Positions 1 to 9,700 of a stretch of 64,000 bases of DNA are shown here, piece by piece. A program made the position numbers and the translations under genes. Below the pieces are notes generated by a model. The model was not told the origin of the DNA. It made no database searches and saw only the letters and a program-made list of their open reading frames with translations. Position 1 is the stretch's first letter; the number at the start of each line of letters is the position of its first letter. The DNA lies in the NCBI GenBank assembly GCA_026419775.2, contig JAOPGA020000288.1:124001-188000 (forward strand). Direction: 5' to 3'. This DNA is from Acrasis kona. Lineage: Eukaryota; Heterolobosea; Eutetramitea; Acrasida; Acrasidae.

Positions 1-445
1 TTTAGGAACGCAGCGCCTCCTTAGTAAATTGAAAAGTCCTATATGGTATAAGAGATCTGAGATGGACGAGATCACATCCGAAGTTTATGGGGTTGGAAGA
101 AAGACAGTAACAGATGTAAAAATAGAGTACAAAAAGGCTTTCATCAAAGGGACTTTTTACACCACCGCGGCTTCCAACTCAAAGAACAAATACAACAGTC
201 ACACAGTTCTGGCAGACACTTCTAGAGGTAGACAATTTGTAGAAATACAGAGTTTGTTCAGAAACAATGGCGCCAAAGAACTCACAGCGTCAGTAAGTTT
301 CTTCACTAACCGAGAAAGAGAGCATCCACAAATAATTGAATGCATTCCTCATACTGCCATAGTTAAGCTGTGTATTGCGGTGAACTCGGGAAATGAAGTC
401 ATTGCCATACCTCTCATTGGCCCAAACAATGACATGACAATGTAG
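1..445 (+). CDS. 3' end of an unrecognised gene (5' truncated by the window)
   Basis: An open frame runs from base 2 to the TAG at 443-445 without a convincing start codon, so this is the C-terminal part (about 147 residues) of a gene that begins outside the window. The leading TTTAG could also be the end of an intron. The segment has no signal peptide, membrane helix or motif I recognise. A beta-rich stretch around FVEIQSLFR and a hydrophobic end (KLCIAVNSGNEVIAIPLIG) are visible. Compact beta-rich C-terminal domains also occur in some transposon proteins, but I have no positive evidence for that here. No function is assigned. Confidence 0.5.
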   Translation, partial: LGTQRLLSKLKSPIWYKRSEMDEITSEVYGVGRKTVTDVKIEYKKAFIKGTFYTTAASNSKNKYNSHTVLADTSRGRQFVEIQSLFRNNGAKELTASVSFFTNREREHPQIIECIPHTAIVKLCIAVNSGNEVIAIPLIGPNNDMTM

Positions 446-1141
446 TTATTTTTATGAGTAACGGTAAGTAACATGTTTTTAAAATTAAATAACATTAGTC
501 AGAAATCAACAAACTTTACTGCATACAACAGAAATAGGCAGCCATACAGTTTTCAAGACGTGTAGGATGAACAACTTTAAGAGGTGTGTACATCTCTCAT
601 TCGTGTCTAAACAATTCAAGATGCACTCATGACCAATGACACCAGATGCTCATTTAATGAATGGAAATACAGTATGAGGCCGTTGTTTGGGTAGATAGTA
701 CAATGGAATCAATAAACATTCGTTAGAAAATACTACTTTTATTAACATCACGAACTACTATTCGTAATACCTGCTAACACTTAAAAGCGTCTCTACTTGA
801 ACTACTTTTTCTAACGAGCCGTTCTACTTTCGTTACTACTTTCACCCATGGTGTTGTACAACTTTAAAACCATCGGACACAACCAATCCGCAATTACTAA
901 AAAATGTACGTAAAAAAAGAATTGCACAAAAAAAGAACATCGTATTTTGATACTTTTTGGCCTGAATTCTGGTACTTTCCCACCACTTTCTAGCCTTGAT
1001 TTTGCCATTTCGTACAAGAAAAAGAACTACTTTTGAAATCACGGGAGTGTCAATGAAAATAGTTCATCTACAGCTTACAACAATACTGTTTTATTAATAG
1101 TAATGATTTACTATTATGGTTGTTGTATATTAAGAATTAAT
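446..1141. other. Intergenic region, nothing supported
   Basis: About 700 bp between the truncated gene and the membrane-protein gene. Overlapping minus-strand frames of 66-68 codons at 811-1042 have no recognisable composition or neighbour support. I see only AT-rich intergenic DNA leading to a TATA box. Confidence 0.4.
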
Positions 1142-1149
1142 CTATAAAT
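1142..1149 (+). promoter_or_regulatory. TATA box upstream of the four-helix protein gene
   Basis: The sequence CTATAAAT lies 41-48 bp before the ATG at 1190. The same layout recurs before the gene at 59694, which supports a short 5' leader and TATA-driven initiation. Confidence 0.5.
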
Positions 1150-1189
1150 ATGTTTGTCTTCAGTTCTGTCAAACAAAAAAAAACACAAC

Positions 1190-1831
1190 ATGTCAACAGC
1201 AACTACACTTGTCCCAACAACCGAACCAACAAAAACATTATATGTGCCTGGAGCAACTGTACCAGTTCAAGAAATAACAATTGGACACATTGTACCTCTT
1301 CCAACACCGAAGTTTGGGTTACCTCTAAAGATCAGTTTCGCTGCATCAACATTTATGATTGCAGTATTTAATATTGTAGTTTTGGTGCTTCAAGCTAGAA
1401 TAATTTATGAGTGGATGAACATCGGATACTACATTTCACAAGACAAAAGTATCGTGGATGGACTAGTGTGGAAAAGAGATGTAAATCGCATCATACCTAA
1501 GTTTGCAATGTTTGGATTAGCAACCAGCTCTTGTTCTCTTATATTAACGCCATTATTTGTTGTGGCACTATTTATGAATCCTGGAAGAATTGCCATGTTC
1601 AAAGTAGTTAGTGTCTGCAGTTTAATCGCAACAATTGTCTTGGCTATGGCTCAGACTTTTGTTTTTGCAGGTCCAATTTCATACCTACCAGCTAAAGTAG
1701 GATTCGTTCAATGGTTTTATCCTTTGAGTTTATCTATAACTCTTGTTTCATATACTTTACTTGCCATTGGAATTATGTATAGGATGAACGTAGTAAGAAA
1801 GAATTATTTGAGCTACGACCAACTTCAATAA
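1190..1831 (+). CDS. Predicted four-helix membrane protein, unknown function
   Basis: A single-exon gene of 213 residues. The ATG at 1190 was preferred because it follows an A-rich leader and the TATA box at 1142; the frame also extends upstream without an ATG. The N-terminal 45 residues are Thr/Pro-rich and hydrophilic. Four hydrophobic segments follow, at about residues 48-68, 98-122, 133-155 and 170-192, the last followed by a short basic tail (RMNVVRKNYLSYDQLQ). The layout resembles tetraspan proteins in general, but I see no family motif. The stop TAA is embedded in an AATAAA hexamer, implying a very short 3' UTR. Confidence 0.7.
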   Translation: MSTATTLVPTTEPTKTLYVPGATVPVQEITIGHIVPLPTPKFGLPLKISFAASTFMIAVFNIVVLVLQARIIYEWMNIGYYISQDKSIVDGLVWKRDVNRIIPKFAMFGLATSSCSLILTPLFVVALFMNPGRIAMFKVVSVCSLIATIVLAMAQTFVFAGPISYLPAKVGFVQWFYPLSLSITLVSYTLLAIGIMYRMNVVRKNYLSYDQLQ

Positions 1832-2445
1832 ACGACACCCTGATTTTTGTACAACCGCAGTGCTTGTTTAATTTAACATATATAATCTTACAGTGCATTA
1901 TTTAATTGATCTTGATCATTACTCATAATATCAGGTAAAACTATTCTTAATTTATATCCTGTTACTGTTCGGTAATTATTCACCAATAGGTGCAGACGAG
2001 CACTAGAACCTGGGTGCACAACAGGATTTGAGGGATATGGTCAAGTGAATCAAGAAGTCACCTGTTACATTAGAGCAAAAGCTACAAAAAGCCAGAAATA
2101 ACGTCAGTACCAATGAGGAGTTTGAAGTAATCAGGATCGTAATGGCAGAAGTAGATTGAAAAGAAACTATTATATCGAAGTAAAAGAACTTGTATATTAT
2201 AGATGCGTATAACAACTAGATTATGGTCTCTGCAGTCATAATACCATAGACCCTGGTGATCGTTGGAAGGGGTACTCAATTACAACCAGTTGTTGGATTG
2301 TTTAATTTTGAATATCCCATATGAAGTCAATTTATTAATAGAGGGAGACTTCCTAAAGTTAGATTGAATTCACTAAAAAGTGCAATATTCATGGTGTCCG
2401 TTGGCATTAAATTGAGGTTTCTATTCAATCAATTCAATATCAAAA
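1832..2445. other. Intergenic region, nothing supported
   Basis: About 610 bp. Minus-strand frames at 2003-2279 overlap each other and look random in composition. No RNA gene or repeat was recognised. Confidence 0.4.
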
Positions 2446-2817
2446 ATGAGAACTCACATTCCAGTCATGAATGCAGCCAAGAACCTTAGATACATCCACA
2501 TGGACATTGAAAGAAGCGTGTACACTCCAATATTAAAGACGGCATTTAGATTAAGCAGACCAACAGAAGAAAAAGAAGGAAAGAACGTTAATGAAATATT
2601 TGCTGTGAAGCCCTCCAGTGTATACTTCCCTTTCGATAGTAATACAAAGCAACAAAAAACTCCCTCATGGAAAACATTAAATATTAATATGGTTCGGTTT
2701 AGTCCTCACATACACATGTACAAAGAAGAGGTCGTAAAAGAAGGCGTTACCTTCTTGATGGATAAAAAAACGTGTAGTAAAAGGAATAATGTACAACAAA
2801 TTAATGTAGAAGCCTAA
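2446..2817 (+). CDS. Small hypothetical protein
   Basis: A 123-residue open frame with an ATG in an A-rich context (CAAAAATG). The product is basic and soluble, with no membrane segment or recognised motif. It is flanked by non-coding AT-rich DNA on both sides. It could be a real short gene or an exon of a longer one; the stop is followed by A-rich DNA but no clear AATAAA. No function can be assigned. Confidence 0.4.
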   Translation: MRTHIPVMNAAKNLRYIHMDIERSVYTPILKTAFRLSRPTEEKEGKNVNEIFAVKPSSVYFPFDSNTKQQKTPSWKTLNINMVRFSPHIHMYKEEVVKEGVTFLMDKKTCSKRNNVQQINVEA

Positions 2818-3116
2818 AAATCAAAATGACAAAGTTGAAAAGTATCGTGGTGTGATGAAGTTCTACCTCACAATAAATTTTAATTACTTAACTAATTGTT
2901 GTCTGGACTTGAAAATTGACTGTTGAATTTTCGGACTTCCACTTGTTGTTACTCGTTTGCAAATTGTAATCGTTTGGTCCAATAAATACAACCAACGAAT
3001 TCTAACTCGAACAATCGAACGTATTCGCAGGCAGTACCTATATTGAATCATGTCTGTTAGAGAATTTACACCGTTGTTCAGTTGGGTAAGATTCAAACAA
3101 ACTATAACAAAGTCTA

Positions 3117-4652
3117 ATGGTTTATAAGGGATTTTCACTTCGTCGTTCAAAATGGCTCCTGCCACTTTTTAACAATAACATTTGGAGCTTCGGTAACGAA
3201 GCTGTTAATACACCTTATGGTGGTTGGACTACCACTGGTCAGCGTCCACAAAGAAGAGGGAAGGGTGTGAGTCACGCTCAACAACACTCGAATGGCCCTG
3301 ATGTAGCCTTGGACCTACTTTCCCATCTTGATTTACCCGAACACAATAAACCAGTTGATAGCAGCAAACAAAAACCTGTCGAGCTGATGGATTTGTCAGA
3401 CGGCCAAATCATAGACATGTTGGCCACAGGTAAATTATCACACTACGAATTAGAAAAGAAGTTAGGCTCCACTAACTCGGACCGTGCTGTTAAACTAAGG
3501 CGCATGCACTTTGCATCGAACACAAACATGATGACACAGGAAGTGGTCGAGCTACTTCCACACGAGCACGGTATTGACTATAAGCAAGTAACTGGTGTTT
3601 GTTGCGAGAATGTGGTCGGTTATGTTCCGATACCAGTCGGTGTTGCCGGACCTCTACTTTTAGATGGCAACCAATACATGGTCCCCATGGCAACTGTCGA
3701 GGGAGCTCTTGTTGGAAGCACGAATAGAGGATTCAAGGCATTAAGAGGAGCGTTAGGCGGTGAAGGAGTGAGCAGCGTGATTCTGAGCGATGGAATGACA
3801 AGAGGACCTGTTGTACAGTTGCCCAATGCAAAGCGTGCGTCCGCATTAAAGAAATGGGTGGAAGATGAAAAGAACTTTGAAAGAATTACAAAAGAATTCG
3901 ACTCAACCAGTCGATTTGCTCGCCTACAAGAAATTAAAGTGGGAGTGGCCGGAAGAAAAGTCTTTTTGAGATTCAAATGTAAAACGGGAGATGCTATGGG
4001 AATGAATATGATTTCCAAAGCAACCGATAAAGCTTTAAAATTCCTTGTCGCAGAATTCCATGACATGCAGATTGTTTCCTTGAGCGGTAATTACTGTACG
4101 GACAAGAAGCCATCGAGTGTTAACTGGATAGAAGGTCGTGGTAAGAGCGTAGTTTGTGATGCTGTGATCCCCGCAAGTGTTGTCAAGAGTGTGTTAAAAA
4201 CTGAAGTTGAAAAATTAGTCAACTTGAATGTTAATAAAAATTTAATTGGTAGCGCGATGAGCGGAAGCATTGGTGGTTTCAACGCCCATGCAAGTAATAT
4301 GGTTACTGCTGTTTTCTTGGCAACTGGACAGGATTGTGCTCAAAATGTTGAGAGTAGCAATTGTATGACTTTGATGGAGAAAACTGCTGATGGCGATTTG
4401 TACATGAGCATTACCATGCCAAGTATAGAGGTTGGTACCATTGGTGGTGGAACTCATCTAAATGCTCAAAAGGCATGCTTGAAGTTGTTGGGTGTTCATG
4501 GAAGTCAAGAAAACAACCCTGGTGCAAATGCTCAACAATTGGCGAGAATCGTCGCATCTACTGTGATGGCTGGTGAGTTGAGTTTGATGAGTGCATTGGC
4601 AGAGGATGTGTTGGTGAAATCACATTTGGATTTAAATAGGGCCAAGAAATAA
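3117..4652 (+). CDS. HMGR: HMG-CoA reductase, class I, without membrane domain
   Basis: Converts HMG-CoA to mevalonate using NADPH, the committed step of the mevalonate/sterol pathway. The 511-residue single-exon frame carries all class I motifs: ENVVGYVPIPVGVAGPL (164-180), TVEG with catalytic Glu195, the NADPH-binding MGMNMISK, TDKK with catalytic Lys330, GQD with catalytic Asp406, SIGGFNAH, and catalytic His503 in KSHLDLNR. The multi-helix sterol-sensing anchor of animal and fungal enzymes is missing. Instead, the first 50 residues are basic and free of acidic residues up to residue 27 (SLRRSKWLLP), resembling a mitochondrial targeting sequence, as known for trypanosomatid HMGR. The Ser that AMPK phosphorylates after the catalytic His in animals is Ala here. 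An AATAAA overlaps the stop codon. The family call is very secure; the localisation is inferred. Confidence 0.95.
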   Translation: MVYKGFSLRRSKWLLPLFNNNIWSFGNEAVNTPYGGWTTTGQRPQRRGKGVSHAQQHSNGPDVALDLLSHLDLPEHNKPVDSSKQKPVELMDLSDGQIIDMLATGKLSHYELEKKLGSTNSDRAVKLRRMHFASNTNMMTQEVVELLPHEHGIDYKQVTGVCCENVVGYVPIPVGVAGPLLLDGNQYMVPMATVEGALVGSTNRGFKALRGALGGEGVSSVILSDGMTRGPVVQLPNAKRASALKKWVEDEKNFERITKEFDSTSRFARLQEIKVGVAGRKVFLRFKCKTGDAMGMNMISKATDKALKFLVAEFHDMQIVSLSGNYCTDKKPSSVNWIEGRGKSVVCDAVIPASVVKSVLKTEVEKLVNLNVNKNLIGSAMSGSIGGFNAHASNMVTAVFLATGQDCAQNVESSNCMTLMEKTADGDLYMSITMPSIEVGTIGGGTHLNAQKACLKLLGVHGSQENNPGANAQQLARIVASTVMAGELSLMSALAEDVLVKSHLDLNRAKK

Positions 4653-4889
4653 AATAGTGTAAAGTGTCCCTTCACTCAGACTAGGGAATAAAAATAATTA
4701 ATTCTAAAGCGTTTTTGAAGTGGTGGTTAGGCTAGTGGCATGACCTTGTGTCAGTATGTCTTTGATTGAATCTTTATTTTGATTCAAACAGTCCTGACCT
4801 AATTCAGCGCTTGAAAAAGCGCATTTCCTGCGTCGTCATTGTAATGCCAAGTCTTACCACCAACCATTTTACTCAGCAATCTACAAGTC

Positions 4890-6006
4890 ATGAGCTCGTC
4901 AGTGGGGTTTGACATCAAAGTCCAACGAAAGCAGGTTATGGAACCCATTCCTTATGTGGTAAACTCACCAACTGGATTTGATACAGTCTTTGAAGAGTTT
5001 CAGTTTGATCCCTCGGTTCACCTTCAATATGAGCCTCCGTCCCATGTTATTGACCTCAACTTTAACAAAATACCCTTTTCGGAATGGAGGAAAGAACATT
5101 TAGAAAACCAAAATTGCGCGGCTAATCTTGCATTCACTTCACCTTTTAGAATTTTGAGTGACGAGGGTGTAAAGGTATTGAGAGAAGTTTTTGAAAGGAA
5201 CAAGAACAACTCCAAGCTCTGTCAAAGTGATGACAGAACCCCACTAAGAGTTAGAGGTCTCGGACATGTATCCAAGTTCGTTAGGGATATAAACCGAAGC
5301 AACGAATTGCAGGCTATTCTTAGTGAAATGGCAAGAGAAGGGATTTGCGCACATGGCGTTCCCAATGAACTATGGACAAGTGAATGTGGGACACATTGGT
5401 GGTGATAGACCAGTAGATGCATGGCACATTGACTCACTTGATTTCGTCATGGTAATGATTCTAAGTGATATGAGCGGAGCCGACGGTGGAGAGTTGCAAG
5501 TCGCATTAAAAGACGCTCAAACAGCCAAGAGACAACTAAGCACCAATGGTGAGTTAGCGTCCGGAGAGGAGATGATGACTGTTGCCTACCCAGGAGCAGG
5601 ATATGCAATCTTCATGCAGGGAGCAAAGATACTTCACAGAGTGACTGCAGTAAAAAGTGCAAAGGAACCAAGGATAAGCATGGTCAATAGTTACATGCGA
5701 ACAAATGTTTTTGGTGCCGATAACACTAAATTCTCAATGTTTGAGGAGATTGACCCGAAGCACGTGGCCGCTGTAGAATTTGCAAGACAAAAATCTTGGA
5801 GAGTCAAAGGTATGATGGACTACATTATTAACCACGCATCTTATGGTGAGGACCGCACAGACGTTTTAAACGTTTTGAATGGGGCCATCGAAGAACTTAC
5901 TAGCACTAGAGAATTACTTGCTGGCAGGAAGAACGATGCGGTTGGATATTTCGATGAAAAGACTAAGAGCGAAGCCATGAGGATGACTGAACCAAAACTT
6001 GTATGA
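4890..6006 (+). CDS. 2-oxoglutarate/Fe(II) dioxygenase-like protein with a frame break
   Basis: Two overlapping frames, 4890-5405 and a second open to 6006, together give one protein of about 370 residues. The first ends in out-of-frame sequence; the second carries the conserved core. Iron ligands appear as His-x-Asp in DAWHIDSLDF and a distal His in ILHRVTAV, followed by the 2-oxoglutarate-binding Arg in EPRISMVNSY. The run MNYGQVNVGHIGG before the HxD is typical of this fold. Continuity needs a +1 change of frame at about 5331-5351, near AAGGGATTTG, where homology passes from frame 1 to frame 2 without room for an intron. A one-base assembly error is most likely; a pseudogene is possible. 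The substrate is unknown. Confidence 0.75.
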
Positions 6007-6101
6007 AATTAAACATTTGGTTTGTAATATACATTATAACATGACAATTAACAAAAGCGAAATAGTAGACGCTGTGTTTATGTTAACCTTTGAGAATTGT
6101 T

Positions 6102-6509
6102 CTAAAATTGATTTACAGGAATTCCATATCCATTTGGGTGACATGCTGGGCATCCTAATACAGGGCATCCGTCTGCTGAGTTGGGTGGCGTTTGTACGCT
6201 TTGACCTGGTGGACAAGATGATGGTGGTGCCATACATCTAATTGCGTATGCTGGCTCTGGACAATCGGGTCGAATTGTTACGGGTGTACGTGTGGTGAGT
6301 ACTGGAATTCCGTAGCCTATAGGATGGCATAATGGGCATCCAATCCCAGGGCATCCATTTTTTTTGTTTGGTGGTCTTTGAAGGCTCTGCCCTTTTGGGC
6401 AAGATTTTGGATGATTGTTCGGGTTGCATACTATTCTGCTCCTCGGACAGACTAGCCCAAAACAATACGCGACCACGGAGAGAAGCACTAATGCTACAAT
6501 AACTCTCAT
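6102..6509 (-). CDS. Small secreted protein with two Cys-rich repeats
   Basis: 135 residues beginning with a clear signal peptide (MRVIVALVLLSVVAYCFG). The mature part is two tandem copies of a module of about 50 residues. Each has Cys-x5-7-Cys near its start, a CPxGQS-x5-PPN segment, then a GCPxxGCPxCHPxGYGIPV ending, with eight Cys in all per module pair conserved in spacing. The regular Cys spacing suggests disulphide-linked, perhaps protease-inhibitor-like or cell-surface modules, but I do not recognise a named family. It lies convergent with the oxygenase, about 95 bp away. Confidence 0.8.
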   Translation of the reverse strand: MRVIVALVLLSVVAYCFGLVCPRSRIVCNPNNHPKSCPKGQSLQRPPNKKNGCPGIGCPLCHPIGYGIPVLTTRTPVTIRPDCPEPAYAIRCMAPPSSCPPGQSVQTPPNSADGCPVLGCPACHPNGYGIPVNQF

Positions 6510-6767
6510 TCTTTACTTGGATTTGTTGTCAAAAGTAGTGGCTTTTTATTTGTGTTGTTTTTCTGAACCGGTTTGCTGTTATCAATCAATTCATCAATGA
6601 TGTTGAGTACAAATTTGTCTTACAAATGAATTTTGTAAGCCCTTATTTAAAGGAACACTACACTATTAGACTTGAAAGTTTAATTGAGGATCTAAAACTT
6701 TTCTAAATTTACTGTTTAATTATAAAAGGTTTATTAAATAGATTAAATTAATTTTAAAAGTATTATA

Positions 6768-9700
6768 TCACAACATGGTGTCCATCATGGCCTCTGTCTT
6801 CTTTGTCTCCTCTGACGCATTCTTTCTTGTTCTAACGGTGTATAATATTACAATAATAACCAGAACCAAACAAAACAATACAAGAAGGAAGAAAACCACA
6901 GAGCCAATTACAATACCAGCGACTGCGCCTACGTTCAAATTATTCCCGTTGGTGGTTGTTCCTTTTAATGTAGAGTTGAATGTTTTCAAAGAATTCATCT
7001 TCTGAAATCCGTAAAAAGAAAGTTGCATGGTTGAGTTGTTATTAACAGCTTCGACACTTCTTCTCTGTGATCCAGACGTCACCACACAAATTGAATATTT
7101 ATTAGTCAAAATAGATTCGATCATCACGCCATCATTCAAGTAGTTCAATACTTCAGAAACGACTTGTTGTTTGGTATTGACTACTTGTGCCAATATAAAA
7201 CTTACGTCAGCGTCAGCACCAAGCATCAATAGATACTCCGTATGAGAAGTCAACGATAAATCACTTCCAGTCGTAGTATCCGATTGAAGTATTAGTTGTT
7301 GACGTCCAGAGGAAGTAAAAGAAACGGATGTACTAATCGAGGAAGTTCCATCGGTTGGTACCAAAGTAATACCAGTAATAACTCCAGATGGCAGTACGTC
7401 TGGGAAACTAAACAAAACAAAAGAAGAAAAACCAACAAGAGATGTTGGTGGATTGAAACACAATGACTTGGTTGTTGTCGGGTCGATTTGTACTAATAAT
7501 TTGTCGTCGGTCGTTGTGAAAACGGGTTGACCGGTAGAGCTTTGAATACGATCACTCACAGCGTTGTTGATCGTAGAGTTGAGGTTGACGCTGTTGAAGA
7601 CAGCAAAGCTACTTGATAGTAATGCCATGTCAACATCGCATTTCTGACCTACGTAACCTGTTTTACAAATACAATTGTCTTGAGAGGAGCACTTCCCGTT
7701 TCCAGAACATACATTACTGGAATCAGAAACTATATTATGACAAGTTATTTGAGAGGTTGGAGTAGGATTTGGGGTTGGAGTACGTGTTGGTGTAGCAGTT
7801 GGAGTAGGTGTAGCAGTTGGTGTTGGAGTAGGTGTTGGATTAGGTGTTGGTGTTGGAGTGAGAGTAGGTGTAGGCGTTGGAGTGGGTGTAGCAGTTGGAG
7901 TAGGCGTTGGTGTTGGAGTAAGAGTAGGTGTAGCAGTTGGAGTAGGTGTAGGCGTTGGTGTTGAAATACGTGTTGGAGTAGGTGTAGGCGTTGGAGTGGG
8001 TGTGGAGATTTGAGTAGATGTTGAGGTTGGCGTCTGTGTTAATGAAGGGGTAGGAGTGGATGTTGACGTGATAGTTGGTGTTAAACCATCTGTGGAGGAA
8101 GAGGTGGGAGTGGGCGTTGGTGTGGCGGTATAAGTTGATGTTTGTGTAGGCGTTGTAGTAGGTACAGGCGTTGATGCAGAGGTTTGTGTGGGTGTAGGTG
8201 TTGATGTAGACGTTAGGGTAGGTGTTGGTGTAAGCGTTTGAGTAGATGTTGGTGTGGAGATTTGAGTAGATGTAGCAGTTGGAGTAGATGTTGAGGTTGG
8301 TGTTTGTGTCAATGATGGGGTAGGAGTGGATGTTGACGTGATAGTTGGTGTTAAACTATCTGTAAAGGAAGAGGTGAGAGTGGGCGTTGGTGTGGCGGTA
8401 GAGGTATAAGTTGATGTTTGTGTAGGCGTTGGAGTTGGTGTGGAGGTTAAAGTAGGTACAGGCGCTGATGCAGAGGTTTGTGTGGGTGTAGGTGTAGGTG
8501 TTGGTGTAGACGTTAGGGTAGGTGTTGGTGTAAGCGTTTGAGTAGATGTTGGTGTGGAGATTTGAGTAGATGTTGAAGTTGGCGTCTGTGTCAACGAAGG
8601 GGTAGGAGTGGGTGTTGACGTAGTAGTTGGTGTTAAACCATCTGTAAAGGAAGAGGTAGGAGTGGGCGTTGTAGTAGGTACAGGCGTTGATGCAGAGTTT
8701 TGTGTGGGAGTAGGTGTTAGACCATCTGTGGAGGAAGAGGTGGGAGTGGGCGTTGGTGTAGACGTTAGGGTTGGTGTTGGTGTAGATGTGGAAGTAGGAA
8801 TAAACGTTGATGAATCAGTTGGAGTTGGTGTAAGTGTGGGTGCTGGGGTAGGTGTAGCAGTGGAAGTAGGTGTAGGTGTGGGTGTATCAGTGAAAGTAGG
8901 TGTGGGCGTAGGTGCGGGCGTAGCAGTTGGAGTTGGTGCAAGCGTAGGTGTAGATGTACCAGCAGCTGCTGTCGCCACATTTGTATTGTTTGCACTAATA
9001 AACGCAATTGTCGCCGTACCTGTTGACATTTTGTTAAATACATAGCTTGAAAACTTTCCATTAGGATTCATTAACCTAGGTGTCAGTATATCCATAAGAC
9101 TTCCAAGTTCAGACACATCAATAGGTATTTTGCCACCATTATTACCCCAACCATACACTGTTCCATCAGTCATCATGATGAATGTAATAGCATCTCCAGC
9201 TATAATGTTACTTATAGTTTTACCAGCGTAAGCAGTCGAAACAACAAATCTTGGACTTTGAATTGAAGAAGGGCTCAATCCAGTACCAGTTTGACCATTA
9301 GAATTATATCCCCAAGCAACCAACTGGTTATCGCTCGTTAATGCAAATACCGTTTGTGTACCACTTGCGATTTTTACAACCACCTTGCCATTTAGAGCGC
9401 TATTACCAGAGCTCAGCACACTTACTATTTCTTTAGTACTTTGGGTCGAGTTGATACCCAAAAAACCGTATTGATTAGATCCCCAAGCATATAATAAACC
9501 ATTCGAATCCAATGCGATTGTAAAATAACTACCGGTTGTGACTTGAACAATGGTTTCGCCCTCCATTACACCAGTCGTATTGACAAGGGCAGGTAGTGGA
9601 ACTTGTAGACTGCTTGTAAAGGAAACACCAGTTTGATATAGAGCATTACTGCCCCACGCTATGAGCGTATTATCGGTGGTCAATACTATCGAATGATCAG

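Noticed and set aside
811..1042. Two overlapping minus-strand frames upstream of the four-helix protein gene
   Set aside because: They overlap each other in different frames, have random-looking composition and no promoter or motif.
2884..3165. Minus-strand frame of 93 codons overlapping the HMGR start
   Set aside because: It begins inside the HMGR coding region and shows no motif; probably a chance antisense frame.
8608..9045. Plus-strand frame coding for alternating Val and Gly
   Set aside because: It is the antisense reading of the Thr-Pro minisatellite; the minus-strand gene has a signal peptide, splice consensus and domains.
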